From positions 1-18,893 of the forward strand of contig CAZUSO010000054.1 of assembly GCA_964622775.1 (NCBI GenBank): 18,893 bases of DNA, read 5' to 3'. Position numbers and translations under genes: made by a program. Below, in pieces: positions 1 to 6,930 of the stretch (positions are counted from its first letter, which is position 1; each line of letters starts with the position of its first letter). The stretch is from CAZUSO01 sp964622775 (GTDB taxonomy: Bacteria > Bacteroidota > Bacteroidia > Chitinophagales > Chitinophagaceae). The notes beneath the pieces were generated by a model. The model was not told where the DNA came from and did no database searches. It was given only the letters and a program-made list of their open reading frames with translations.

Positions 1-142
1 TACAGTATGCAGCATAGATTGAATTTACATACTAATTTACTATACGATTAATAATATTGCAAAAAACAAGGACATTGGAAACCATTTGAGTTCCGTGTCT
101 GTTTGAAAGAGTATAAAATTTTAGAACAAAAATCATCCATAA

Positions 143-2173
143 ATGAGCAACGCAGATATATTGCGGCATACATTCCGGACACCTCATGAGGCCTTTCCTT
201 TTGACGTAGTCACCGATAAGGATTACGAACCGGCCATTACGGCATTATTGCAGGAGGCTAAAGCGGACCTGGAACGGATTGCCAAAGATCCGGAGCCGGC
301 AACATTCGCCAGTACGATTGCTGCATTAGATTATAACGGCAAGCAGATGGCGCGCGTGGTGGAAGCCTTTTTCAATGTTAATTCGGCAGAAACCAATGAT
401 TATCTGCAGGAGCTTGCACAAAAAGTTGCTCCTCAACTGGCTGCTTTTTCCAATGATATCCTGTTGAACAAAGACCTGTTTTACAAAGTGAAAGCCGTTT
501 GTGACAAAAAAGATCAGTTGCATTTAGATGGGGAAGCAAGCCGGCTATTGAGCATTACCTATAAGAATTTTGTAAGGAATGGTGCGCTGCTGTCGGAACA
601 AAAGCAATCCGAACTTCGTAATCTGGATCAGCAATTGTCCACCCTGAAAGTACAGTTTTCTCAGCATGTGCTACAGGAAACCAACGGGTATCAACTGCAT
701 CTTCTGGATGAAACGGATATTGCGGGATTGCCGGAAAGCATTTTACGGCAGGCTTCCGAAATTTCCCGGGAGCAAGGCAAAAGCGGTTATATCTTCACCC
801 TGCAGTTTCCCAGTTATGTGCCGTTTATGAAATATGCTGCAAACCGGGAGCGCCGGAAAGAGCTTTACCTGGCCTATAACCGGCGGGCATTTCAGCAAAA
901 TGAATGCAATAATGAACAGGTCATCCGGGACATTGTGGCCTTGAAAGATCAGCGTGCGCAACTGCTGGGATACGAAAACCATGCCGCCTTTGTATTGGAA
1001 GAAAGAATGGCTAAGTCGGAAGAAACAGTCCGCTCTTTCCTCCGGGATCTGCTGACAAAAGCCAGGCCTCAGGCGCTGCGGGAAATTGATGCCTTGCGCA
1101 GTCTGGCAGCCCGTGATGGTATCGAAACCCTGATGCCTTATGATCATGCCTATTATGCGGAAAAGCTCCGGGAAGCACAATATGATTATTCGGAAGAAAT
1201 GCTGAAAGCCTATTTTCCCCTGGAACAGGTGCTGAATGCGGCTTTCGGCCTGGCAGAAAAGCTGTTTGGGCTGCGTTTCTCGCTGCGGAATGACATTCCG
1301 GTTTATCACCCGGAAGTAAGGGTTTATGAAGTGCAGGAATCCCGCCGGTATAAAGCCTTACTTTATACGGATTTCCATCCCAGGCCGGGCAAACGCTCAG
1401 GTGCATGGATGACTTCCTTCAAAGGGCAGTACATCGATCATCAGGGCAATAATTCCCGTCCGCACATTTCCATCGTCTGCAATTTCTCCAGGCCTGTAGC
1501 CAACACGCCTTCCCTGCTGACCTTTTCGGAAGTAACCACCCTGTTTCATGAGTTTGGCCATGCATTGCACGGCATGCTTGCAGATACGCATTTTGAATCG
1601 CTTTCCGGTACCAATGTGTTCTGGGATTTCGTAGAATTACCTTCGCAGTTCTTAGAGAATTACTGCTATGAAAAATCATTCCTGAACACATTCGCACACC
1701 ACTGGGAAAGCGGCGAAGCGCTGGATGACAATACTATCGATAAAATCGTAAAGGCGGCTAATTTCATGGAAGGTTACCAAACACTCCGTCAGGTTTCGTT
1801 TGGTCTGCTGGACATGGCGTATTATCATGGTAGCTTACCGGCCGATACAACTATTTCCACTTTCGAACAACAACAAATCCTGCCGGCGCAACTTTATCCT
1901 TTGGTGCCCGATACGGCGTTTAGTCCTTCCTTTTCCCATATTTTCGGAGGTGGTTATGACGCCGGTTATTATTCTTATAAATGGGCCGAAGTGCTGGATG
2001 CCGATGCTTTCGCTTATTTTAAAGAGCAGGGGATATTCAACCCGGACACTGCTGCTCAATACAAAACCTTATTAAGCAAAGGCGGCACCGTAGATCCTAT
2101 AGAGCTCTACATACAATTCCGCGGACGGGAACCGGATGTTTCGGCATTATTGAAGCGGGCGGGACTGGAATAA
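143..2173 (+). CDS. dcp: M3 family peptidyl-dipeptidase (Dcp-type)
   Basis: This is a cytosolic zinc oligopeptidase that removes C-terminal dipeptides from short peptides during protein turnover. At 676 residues it matches the roughly 680 residues of E. coli Dcp and is colinear with it over the whole length. The thermolysin-type zinc motif HEFGH is at residues 469-473 (two His ligands, catalytic Glu470), and the third ligand is probably Glu498 in DFVELPSQ. The C-terminal FSHIFGGGYDAGYYSYKW stretch is characteristic of M3 peptidases, where Tyr and His residues bind substrate, and GKRSGAWM at about 416-423 is also typical. There is no signal peptide or membrane segment, so it should act in the cytoplasm. 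The start has no Shine-Dalgarno sequence, which is normal in Bacteroidota; the N-terminus aligns well with Dcp, so I keep this start. I saw no convincing promoter in bases 1-142. The gene is transcribed alone and ends at a terminator. Oligopeptidase A is the main alternative name. Confidence 0.95.
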   Translation: MSNADILRHTFRTPHEAFPFDVVTDKDYEPAITALLQEAKADLERIAKDPEPATFASTIAALDYNGKQMARVVEAFFNVNSAETNDYLQELAQKVAPQLAAFSNDILLNKDLFYKVKAVCDKKDQLHLDGEASRLLSITYKNFVRNGALLSEQKQSELRNLDQQLSTLKVQFSQHVLQETNGYQLHLLDETDIAGLPESILRQASEISREQGKSGYIFTLQFPSYVPFMKYAANRERRKELYLAYNRRAFQQNECNNEQVIRDIVALKDQRAQLLGYENHAAFVLEERMAKSEETVRSFLRDLLTKARPQALREIDALRSLAARDGIETLMPYDHAYYAEKLREAQYDYSEEMLKAYFPLEQVLNAAFGLAEKLFGLRFSLRNDIPVYHPEVRVYEVQESRRYKALLYTDFHPRPGKRSGAWMTSFKGQYIDHQGNNSRPHISIVCNFSRPVANTPSLLTFSEVTTLFHEFGHALHGMLADTHFESLSGTNVFWDFVELPSQFLENYCYEKSFLNTFAHHWESGEALDDNTIDKIVKAANFMEGYQTLRQVSFGLLDMAYYHGSLPADTTISTFEQQQILPAQLYPLVPDTAFSPSFSHIFGGGYDAGYYSYKWAEVLDADAFAYFKEQGIFNPDTAAQYKTLLSKGGTVDPIELYIQFRGREPDVSALLKRAGLE

Positions 2174-2193
2174 ATCGGGCACAGGACATAAGG

Positions 2194-2215
2194 GCAATCA
2201 GCCTGATTGCTTTTT
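2194..2215 (+). terminator. Rho-independent terminator of the M3 peptidase gene
   Basis: A perfect 7-bp stem GCAATCA/TGATTGC with a GCC loop is followed by TTTTT, 20 bases after the stop codon of the peptidase gene. It overlaps the last codons and stop codon of the convergent methyltransferase gene. The T-run is only on the plus-strand side, so it should work for the peptidase gene only. Confidence 0.8.
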
Positions 2216-2938
2216 GAACAACAATATCATTCGGGGTGATGATATTGGATCAAAAGGACCGAGCTCATAGTCTCCGAAGGTTTGCCAATAAGATAAATGA
2301 TATGCTTCAAATAATCGGATTAGTTCGGCATGGCTGAATGCGGTTACTTTTTCCTGATATTGGCAGACCTTACCCTCGTCTTCAATATGAATAGTTTTAA
2401 TGATCCGGCGACCATCAAATTTTCGTTCGATCTTAAAACGGATATGTTGCTTTTCAAATGCTTCGGATTCGACCAGGCCTGCAATGGTTTTTTCGGGATT
2501 AAAGAAATCAATAACCAGGATTCCGCCGGGCTTCAGCGACTGTGCAAAGACTTTGGCAGCCAGTTGGGTATCGTGTGGTTTTTCAAAATACCCAAAGCTG
2601 GTGAAGAAATTAAATACATAGTCAAAATAATTTACCCGGAACAATTCCCGCATGTCCTGAACGTAAAAGGTCAATCCCGGATGCTGATGCTGCTGTGCTT
2701 TTAATATGCGTTTTTCTTCCAGATCAATTCCGGTCACTTGCAAGCCGTTTTCTGCTAAGGGTATGGCATAGCGACCTTCGCCGCAGCCCACGTCAAGAGC
2801 AAGGCTGCCCACCGGAGGATTCAGAAATTTTATTAAGCGGTTAACCAGGTTACGTGCTTCATTGTCTGTACGTTTTTCATACAATATCTTATGATAAGGG
2901 GAGGCAAACCAGTCCTCAAACCATTCCTTTTTTGCCAT
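2198..2938 (-). CDS. Class I SAM-dependent methyltransferase
   Basis: A 246-residue Rossmann-fold methyltransferase. Motif I, LDVGCGEGRYAIPLAENG, lies at about residues 49-66 and binds S-adenosylmethionine. The acidic residue after strand beta-2 is in VTGIDLEE (about 69-76), and the VQDMREL segment fits the motif that contacts the adenine. The C-terminal half, with FKIERKFDGRRIIKTIHIEDEG, is a beta-rich region typical of the Methyltransf_25/11 group, and gives no clear hint of the substrate. It is cytosolic, with no signal peptide. Its start lies 17 bases downstream of the stop of the exported M28-like gene on the same strand, so the two are probably cotranscribed, though a functional link is not evident. 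The 3' end lies inside the terminator hairpin of the opposing peptidase gene. Family assignment is firm; substrate is unknown. Confidence 0.88.
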   Translation of the reverse strand: MAKKEWFEDWFASPYHKILYEKRTDNEARNLVNRLIKFLNPPVGSLALDVGCGEGRYAIPLAENGLQVTGIDLEEKRILKAQQHQHPGLTFYVQDMRELFRVNYFDYVFNFFTSFGYFEKPHDTQLAAKVFAQSLKPGGILVIDFFNPEKTIAGLVESEAFEKQHIRFKIERKFDGRRIIKTIHIEDEGKVCQYQEKVTAFSHAELIRLFEAYHLSYWQTFGDYELGPFDPISSPRMILLFKKQSG

Positions 2939-2955
2939 GATTATGAAAATTTAGA

Positions 2956-4674
2956 TTACTGAAAAGTAATGCTGTATTGTTGTATGCGCCCGCCGCGTTT
3001 AATCTTTACCATTGTCTGAGCGCCGCGGTTGAATTTAGTCAGCGCATCCATATAATCCTGAATATTTTGTACCGGATAGGAGCCGATTTGGACAATAACA
3101 TCATTTTTTATAAGGCCGGCAACCGCAGCAGGTTTTCCCGGAGCCAGTGTGGCAATAGCCACGCCATCATTACCATCGTTAATTTCCGGGCTGATGCCCA
3201 GGCTTACCGGATATTGCGATCCTTGAGCGGGACTTGTTGATGCAGACGACTTATTCTCCTTAGCGACATTCGGGGCGGCAGCGGCCTTAATTACTTCTAC
3301 TTCGTCGGAAGTTTCCTTAAATTTCGGCTGAGGCTCCGTTTCCATTTGCCCGATAATTCCAAAAACATAATCAGTGATATCGTATATTCCTTTAAAGTTA
3401 ATCCTGGTAATCACATCGTCAGGCGTATTATTGTCCTCATCTTTTCCTGTATAGAAATAGAGATAAGGAACACGTTGTTTGTAAAATTCCACATGTCCGG
3501 ATTCCAGATTACCCCGATTTTGATAAACCGGCTTCAATGCATTAGGCACTTTGTTTAAGATTGCCTTCCAGTTGTCGGCAGTACCCACACCTCCAATAAT
3601 CACCGGTCGCGATGGGGCCAGCAGACCGACCTGGTCTAAGTTAATTTGATAAGCAATCTTTGAGGCATCAAAACTTTTTGCTTCCATAAATTTTTTCACC
3701 CCGTCGGCATCCATGTTGCCACAGGAAAAGCCTGCAAAAAGATAATTGTATTTTTTAAAGTCCGATTTTCTGACGAGGGCTGCTACCCTCAGTAAGGCTG
3801 CTACACCACTGGCATTATCATTAGCGCCGGGATACAGTCTTCCTCCCGCATCTATTCCCATACCGTCAAAATGGGCGGAAATAATTACAGTCCGCGCGGC
3901 ATTATTATTGATATACCCGAAGATATTGGCAGCATCGCCATAAATATTCCTGAACATAGTATTCATCCGGATCTGGCGGATCGTTTTCAAACCCTTCAGG
4001 CATTTGTCGAACGCCGGTTGCCGGATGATCCACACCGGAATGCTCAGACTTTCGTGCTTGGTTTCACTCAAAGCAACCGGCGCATTTTTTCCTCCGTAGT
4101 CATCATAAAAGACTACTCCGGTAGCGCCGCGTTCCATGGCAGCTATGGCTTTATCATAGGTGTATCTTGCCAGGTCAAAACCGGGGGCGTCCGCCATGGC
4201 CTGGTTGTCAAATAAGGGGATTACCCAAAAGCTGTTAGGCTCCATGCTGTTTGGTAAGATATATCCTTCCGATTCACCTGGGGCGGAAAAAGGCATCGGG
4301 AATGCATCTTCTGGAATTTTCAGCGGTTCATTATTGAAATAGATTTTTGTTTCCGGCGACATTTCCCTGCCTACCGTAAACTTAAAGCCCCTGCGGTATT
4401 TATTCTCAAAAAAGCCTAAGCCTATACTCTGAAACCTTTGCTCTAAATAATTAAGCGCCATCATTTCGCCCTTAGTGCCCGCCTTACGGCCTTCCATCTG
4501 CGGCGAGGCAAGCTGTGCCATGTCTTTTCTCAACAAGACCATATCCGCTTCTATTGCGGCAGCGCTTTTGGACGTTTCATTCTTCTTCCGTGAATTAAAC
4601 TGAGCTGAAGCAGGATCGCAAAACAGGAGTAACAGGGGCAAAAGCCGGGCGGCGATCCTAAATGTATATTTCAT
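2956..4674 (-). CDS. Secreted M28-family peptidase-like protein with C-terminal PDZ domain, active site degenerate
   Basis: A 572-residue exported protein. Residues 1-24 form a signal peptide (basic start, leucine-rich core, ASAQ cleavage site), so it acts in the periplasm or outside the cell. A PA-like insert probably lies at about 120-225. The M28 aminopeptidase core at about 250-440 keeps HFDG (His268, Asp270), GANDNASG (Asp286) and NLDQVG (Asp347). The FSGEExGLxGS element with the catalytic Glu and a zinc-ligand Glu reads FSCGNMDADG (316-325) instead, and the last His ligand of the usual YHTPxD motif is Asn416 in NNTPDD. Three of six key residues are therefore missing, which suggests a non-catalytic or altered protein (inference). 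A low-complexity linker (about 452-486) leads to a PDZ domain (about 488-572), which normally binds peptide C-termini. The reading frame is intact, so this looks like selected divergence rather than decay. It probably forms an operon with the downstream methyltransferase gene. Confidence 0.88.
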   Translation of the reverse strand: MKYTFRIAARLLPLLLLFCDPASAQFNSRKKNETSKSAAAIEADMVLLRKDMAQLASPQMEGRKAGTKGEMMALNYLEQRFQSIGLGFFENKYRRGFKFTVGREMSPETKIYFNNEPLKIPEDAFPMPFSAPGESEGYILPNSMEPNSFWVIPLFDNQAMADAPGFDLARYTYDKAIAAMERGATGVVFYDDYGGKNAPVALSETKHESLSIPVWIIRQPAFDKCLKGLKTIRQIRMNTMFRNIYGDAANIFGYINNNAARTVIISAHFDGMGIDAGGRLYPGANDNASGVAALLRVAALVRKSDFKKYNYLFAGFSCGNMDADGVKKFMEAKSFDASKIAYQINLDQVGLLAPSRPVIIGGVGTADNWKAILNKVPNALKPVYQNRGNLESGHVEFYKQRVPYLYFYTGKDEDNNTPDDVITRINFKGIYDITDYVFGIIGQMETEPQPKFKETSDEVEVIKAAAAPNVAKENKSSASTSPAQGSQYPVSLGISPEINDGNDGVAIATLAPGKPAAVAGLIKNDVIVQIGSYPVQNIQDYMDALTKFNRGAQTMVKIKRGGRIQQYSITFQ

Positions 4675-4759
4675 TAAACGGATTCTTTATTTAGAGATAA
4701 AACAGGCAATGCACCTTCACGGGTGTAGTCAATGAAAACGTGAAGCTGCGATAAGTGCA

Positions 4760-4791
4760 AAAATGTAGAAAATTTTTCAAAATTTTTCAAA
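4760..4791 (-). promoter_or_regulatory. Predicted Bacteroidota-type promoter of the M28-like gene
   Basis: Read on the minus strand, TTTG (4788-4791) is followed by 20 bases and TACATTTT (4760-4767), which matches TTTG-N19-21-TAnnTTTG with one mismatch. The predicted leader is about 80 bases. The spacer is almost entirely an exact tandem copy of a 10-base AT-rich unit. Confidence 0.5.
4771..4790. repeat. Two-copy 10-bp tandem repeat in a promoter spacer
   Basis: The unit AATTTTTCAA occurs twice in direct succession (4771-4780 and 4781-4790), exactly filling the space between the two elements of the predicted promoter of the M28-like gene. A change in copy number would shift promoter spacing by 10 bases. 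Confidence 0.75.
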
Positions 4792-4816
4792 GAAAAAAGC
4801 CACCCGGAAGTGGCTT
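4791..4816 (-). terminator. Rho-independent terminator of the Asp-box lipoprotein gene
   Basis: A perfect 7-bp stem AAGCCAC/GTGGCTT (4797-4803 with 4810-4816) has a 6-base loop and is followed on the minus strand by a run of T residues. It lies 30 bases past the stop codon of the lipoprotein gene, and abuts the predicted promoter of the next minus-strand gene, so the two genes are separate units. Confidence 0.85.
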
Positions 4817-4845
4817 GCAAATATTTATGACGAATAGGAACACGC

Positions 4846-5880
4846 TTAGTATAACGAAGTGTATTTGCGTTCAAACTCTCCAAAGGTCATCTTATCCCAG
4901 TTATAGCCCTTATCTTCGCTGCGATAAATTCCATTACTGGTGGCAATGAATACATATTCATGAATCGTGCCATTTTTATAAATATTCTTTTTAACCACAA
5001 TCTGATAAACGCTGGTCAACTGATCCAGGCCGCCGCTGGACGGCACCATCATATTGCCCTCCGCACGGAAAACCCCGAAAGAATCCGTGCCTACCAGTAA
5101 AGGCCCTCCGGTAGCTGCCGCCGCCGCATTATAATGTTTCTTATAAGGCATATAAGAGCGGAAATAGCGTGCCCATGTAGCGCCACCATCTTCACTGTGC
5201 CAGACATCATATTTTCCCGCATAATCGGTAAGATATAAGCTATTGCCACTCGATGATATGAAATACTTGGCATCTTCAGGAGGGAAGATGCCAGTAGTCG
5301 TTACCGCAGTCCAGGCATCACCGACACCGCCTCGTTTAAACAAAACAAAATTTCTGTGAGAGAAGGCGTAAACCGCACCGTCTTCAGTTGCCGCAAAACT
5401 GGTAATCTCATTCGGTGGCGGTAATTCTTCCCAGTTATCATCACGAACCCAGGTTTTTCCGGTATCCTCGCTGTAGGAAATTCCCCGGTCTTCCGTACTG
5501 GTAATATAAATCCGGCCTTGTTTCTCCGCATTCAGAATCATGGCCTGCCAGGGCTGCTTACGAACCTTGAAGAAAACCGGGTTGAAATTCTGACCGTCAT
5601 TTTCACTCAGGTGTACATTTTGCTTTACAAACAATAGATTGGTTTTACAGGTCAGCAAAGCAATAGCCGGATATCCATCCGGTGGAAATACCGATGTATA
5701 GCGTTCTGCGTCGTTGGTCTTTACCAGCCAGCCCTGATCCGTCCCTGCAAATAATGAATAAGGTGTCCGTATTATCTTATCGTTATCTATCCCCAGCGTA
5801 TCATCTTTTTTGCAACCTTGTGAAAGCACTAAGGCACCCATAAAAAAAGCTATCGCAATACGTGTAAATCGTTTTTGCAT
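4846..5880 (-). CDS. Lipoprotein with Asp-box (BNR/sialidase-like) repeats
   Basis: A 344-residue envelope protein of unknown function. The N-terminus has a basic start, a hydrophobic core and a lipobox LSQGC with the acylated cysteine at residue 23. The following KKDD is rich in charge and resembles the lipoprotein export signals that send Bacteroidota lipoproteins to the cell surface (inference). Four Asp-box motifs of the form SxDxGxTW are visible at residues 92-99 (SENDGQNF, degenerate), 137-144 (SEDTGKTW), 229-236 (SEDGGATW) and 321-328 (SEDKGYNW). Asp-boxes occur on beta-propeller blades of sialidases, VPS10 proteins and YCF48-like proteins. With only four motifs and no visible sialidase arginine triad, I would not call it an enzyme; a binding or scaffold beta-propeller fits better. 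It has its own promoter and terminator. Confidence 0.85.
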   Translation of the reverse strand: MQKRFTRIAIAFFMGALVLSQGCKKDDTLGIDNDKIIRTPYSLFAGTDQGWLVKTNDAERYTSVFPPDGYPAIALLTCKTNLLFVKQNVHLSENDGQNFNPVFFKVRKQPWQAMILNAEKQGRIYITSTEDRGISYSEDTGKTWVRDDNWEELPPPNEITSFAATEDGAVYAFSHRNFVLFKRGGVGDAWTAVTTTGIFPPEDAKYFISSSGNSLYLTDYAGKYDVWHSEDGGATWARYFRSYMPYKKHYNAAAAATGGPLLVGTDSFGVFRAEGNMMVPSSGGLDQLTSVYQIVVKKNIYKNGTIHEYVFIATSNGIYRSEDKGYNWDKMTFGEFERKYTSLY

Positions 5881-5896
5881 CTAACAAAATTTTGCT

Positions 5897-5927
5897 CAAG
5901 ATTAATAAATAAAATTCGAATGTCAAA
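5897..5927 (-). promoter_or_regulatory. Predicted promoter of the Asp-box lipoprotein gene
   Basis: On the minus strand TTTG (5924-5927) is followed by 19 bases and TAATCTTG (5897-5904), one mismatch from TTTG-N19-TAnnTTTG. The transcript would start about 10 bases before the ATG, a very short leader without a Shine-Dalgarno sequence. Confidence 0.55.
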
Positions 5928-6041
5928 GCAACAGCGGAGAAAAATTATTTTATCCCGCTTTCGGGAATCCCCGTTATTTAGTAAAAATAAGACAGGAAAC
6001 AGCCTTTGGAAGTTGGATTAATTTTAATATTTCTATAAATA

Positions 6042-6512
6042 ATGAATGAGTACCTTCGCAGTGTCACTTTAGGGATGAAAAGGATTTTTGCCATACCATT
6101 GTTTATGATTTATTTCATTGCCGTAACCGGCGTGATCGTAAATCTGCATTATTGCGGTCAAAAATTGTACGCTCTTAATATCACGCAACAAACAGATTGT
6201 TGCTGTGCGGGTGAAACCAGCACTGCGCGGCAACATTCCGATAAAGAGCAAATCCGGGATAAAGACTGCTGTAGTAATCAGACGGTACAAATCAGGATTG
6301 CACAGGAACAGTTGAACAATTTTGGGAATAAGGAATTTGACCTGTTTAGTGCTGTTGCGGATTTGCCGGCACTCTTGCAATGGCCGGTTCTGACCTCCGG
6401 ATCTGCCGACATGCGCTATTTTCTCAGCAGCCAGAGAGCCAATGCTCCTCCGGGATTATGGGAGAATATTCCCCTTTATCAGCTTCATGGCAGCCGGGTT
6501 TTATACAGTTGA
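6042..6512 (+). CDS. HYC_CC_PP family small exported protein
   Basis: A 156-residue protein of the Bacteroidota HYC_CC_PP type, named for conserved residues that are all visible here: HYC in NLHYCGQKL (about residues 37-45), cysteine pairs in TDCCCAG and KDCCSN, and a C-terminal APPG. A hydrophobic segment at about residues 13-33 serves as a signal peptide or membrane anchor, so the cysteine-rich part faces the periplasm. The protein could start instead at Met12 (base 6075), giving a more canonical signal peptide beginning MKRIF; neither start has a well-placed Shine-Dalgarno sequence. It is the first gene of a cassette with an HMA-domain protein (58 bases downstream) and a TonB-dependent receptor. 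The family has no established biochemical role that I can name; clustered Cys and His plus these partners suggest metal binding or delivery (inference). Confidence 0.82.
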   Translation: MNEYLRSVTLGMKRIFAIPLFMIYFIAVTGVIVNLHYCGQKLYALNITQQTDCCCAGETSTARQHSDKEQIRDKDCCSNQTVQIRIAQEQLNNFGNKEFDLFSAVADLPALLQWPVLTSGSADMRYFLSSQRANAPPGLWENIPLYQLHGSRVLYS

Positions 6513-6570
6513 TTGTATTTTGAAATAATACGGATTCCTATTTATTTTTAAAATCAATCAATTTATTTTT

Positions 6571-6930
6571 ATGAAAAATACCAGTCGCATTTCAGCGCTG
6601 CTCCTTATATTACTCCTGCCTTTATCATCCGTTTTTGCTCAAAAAAGCAAAGTGGTTACCGAAAAAATTACGGTGCAGGGCACCTGCAATATGTGTAAAG
6701 AACGCATAGAAGACGCCGCCTACATCCAAGGCGTTAAACGTGCCGAATGGGACAAGACATCCCATCAGTTGACCGTTACCTATAAGTCCGAAAAGGTATC
6801 GCTTTTAGAGATTGAGCAAAGCATTGCCAAAACCGGGCACGATGCAGGAGCCATAAAAGCTTCCGAAGAACATTACCAATCGCTCCCGAACTGCTGCGCA
6901 TATCGTGACGGGGCTGAATGCAACCATTAA
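6571..6930 (+). CDS. Periplasmic heavy-metal-associated (HMA) domain protein
   Basis: A 119-residue exported single-domain metal-binding protein. Residues 1-23 are a signal peptide (leucine-rich core, SVFAQ cleavage site). The rest is a ferredoxin-like HMA fold with CNMC at about residues 39-42, the CxxC that binds Cu(I) or other soft metals in CopZ/Atx1-type chaperones. The usual GMxCxxC is GTCNMC here. Beyond the domain a short tail carries a further Cys-Cys (NCCAYRD) and ends in ECNH, giving three more cysteines and a terminal His. The export signal means it works in the periplasm, unlike CopZ. Its stop codon lies beyond the start of the TonB-dependent receptor gene (13-base overlap), so the two are translationally linked. 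The context suggests it takes metal from, or passes it to, the receptor system (inference). Confidence 0.9.
   Translation: MKNTSRISALLLILLLPLSSVFAQKSKVVTEKITVQGTCNMCKERIEDAAYIQGVKRAEWDKTSHQLTVTYKSEKVSLLEIEQSIAKTGHDAGAIKASEEHYQSLPNCCAYRDGAECNH

Noticed and set aside
1..142. Search for a promoter of the M3 peptidase gene
   Set aside because: TTTG at 85-88 has no TAnnTTTG at 19-21 bases; only AT-rich sequence is present, so nothing is called.
743..1309. Open frame of 188 codons antisense to the M3 peptidase gene
   Set aside because: A shadow of the peptidase coding sequence, with no domain of its own.
4674..4883. Open frame of 69 codons on the minus strand
   Set aside because: It covers a terminator, a promoter and the end of the lipoprotein gene, so it is not a gene.
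5953..5966. Small hairpin TCCCG-CTTT-CGGGA between divergent genes
   Set aside because: Only a 5-bp stem, without a T-run and not at a gene end; probably chance.
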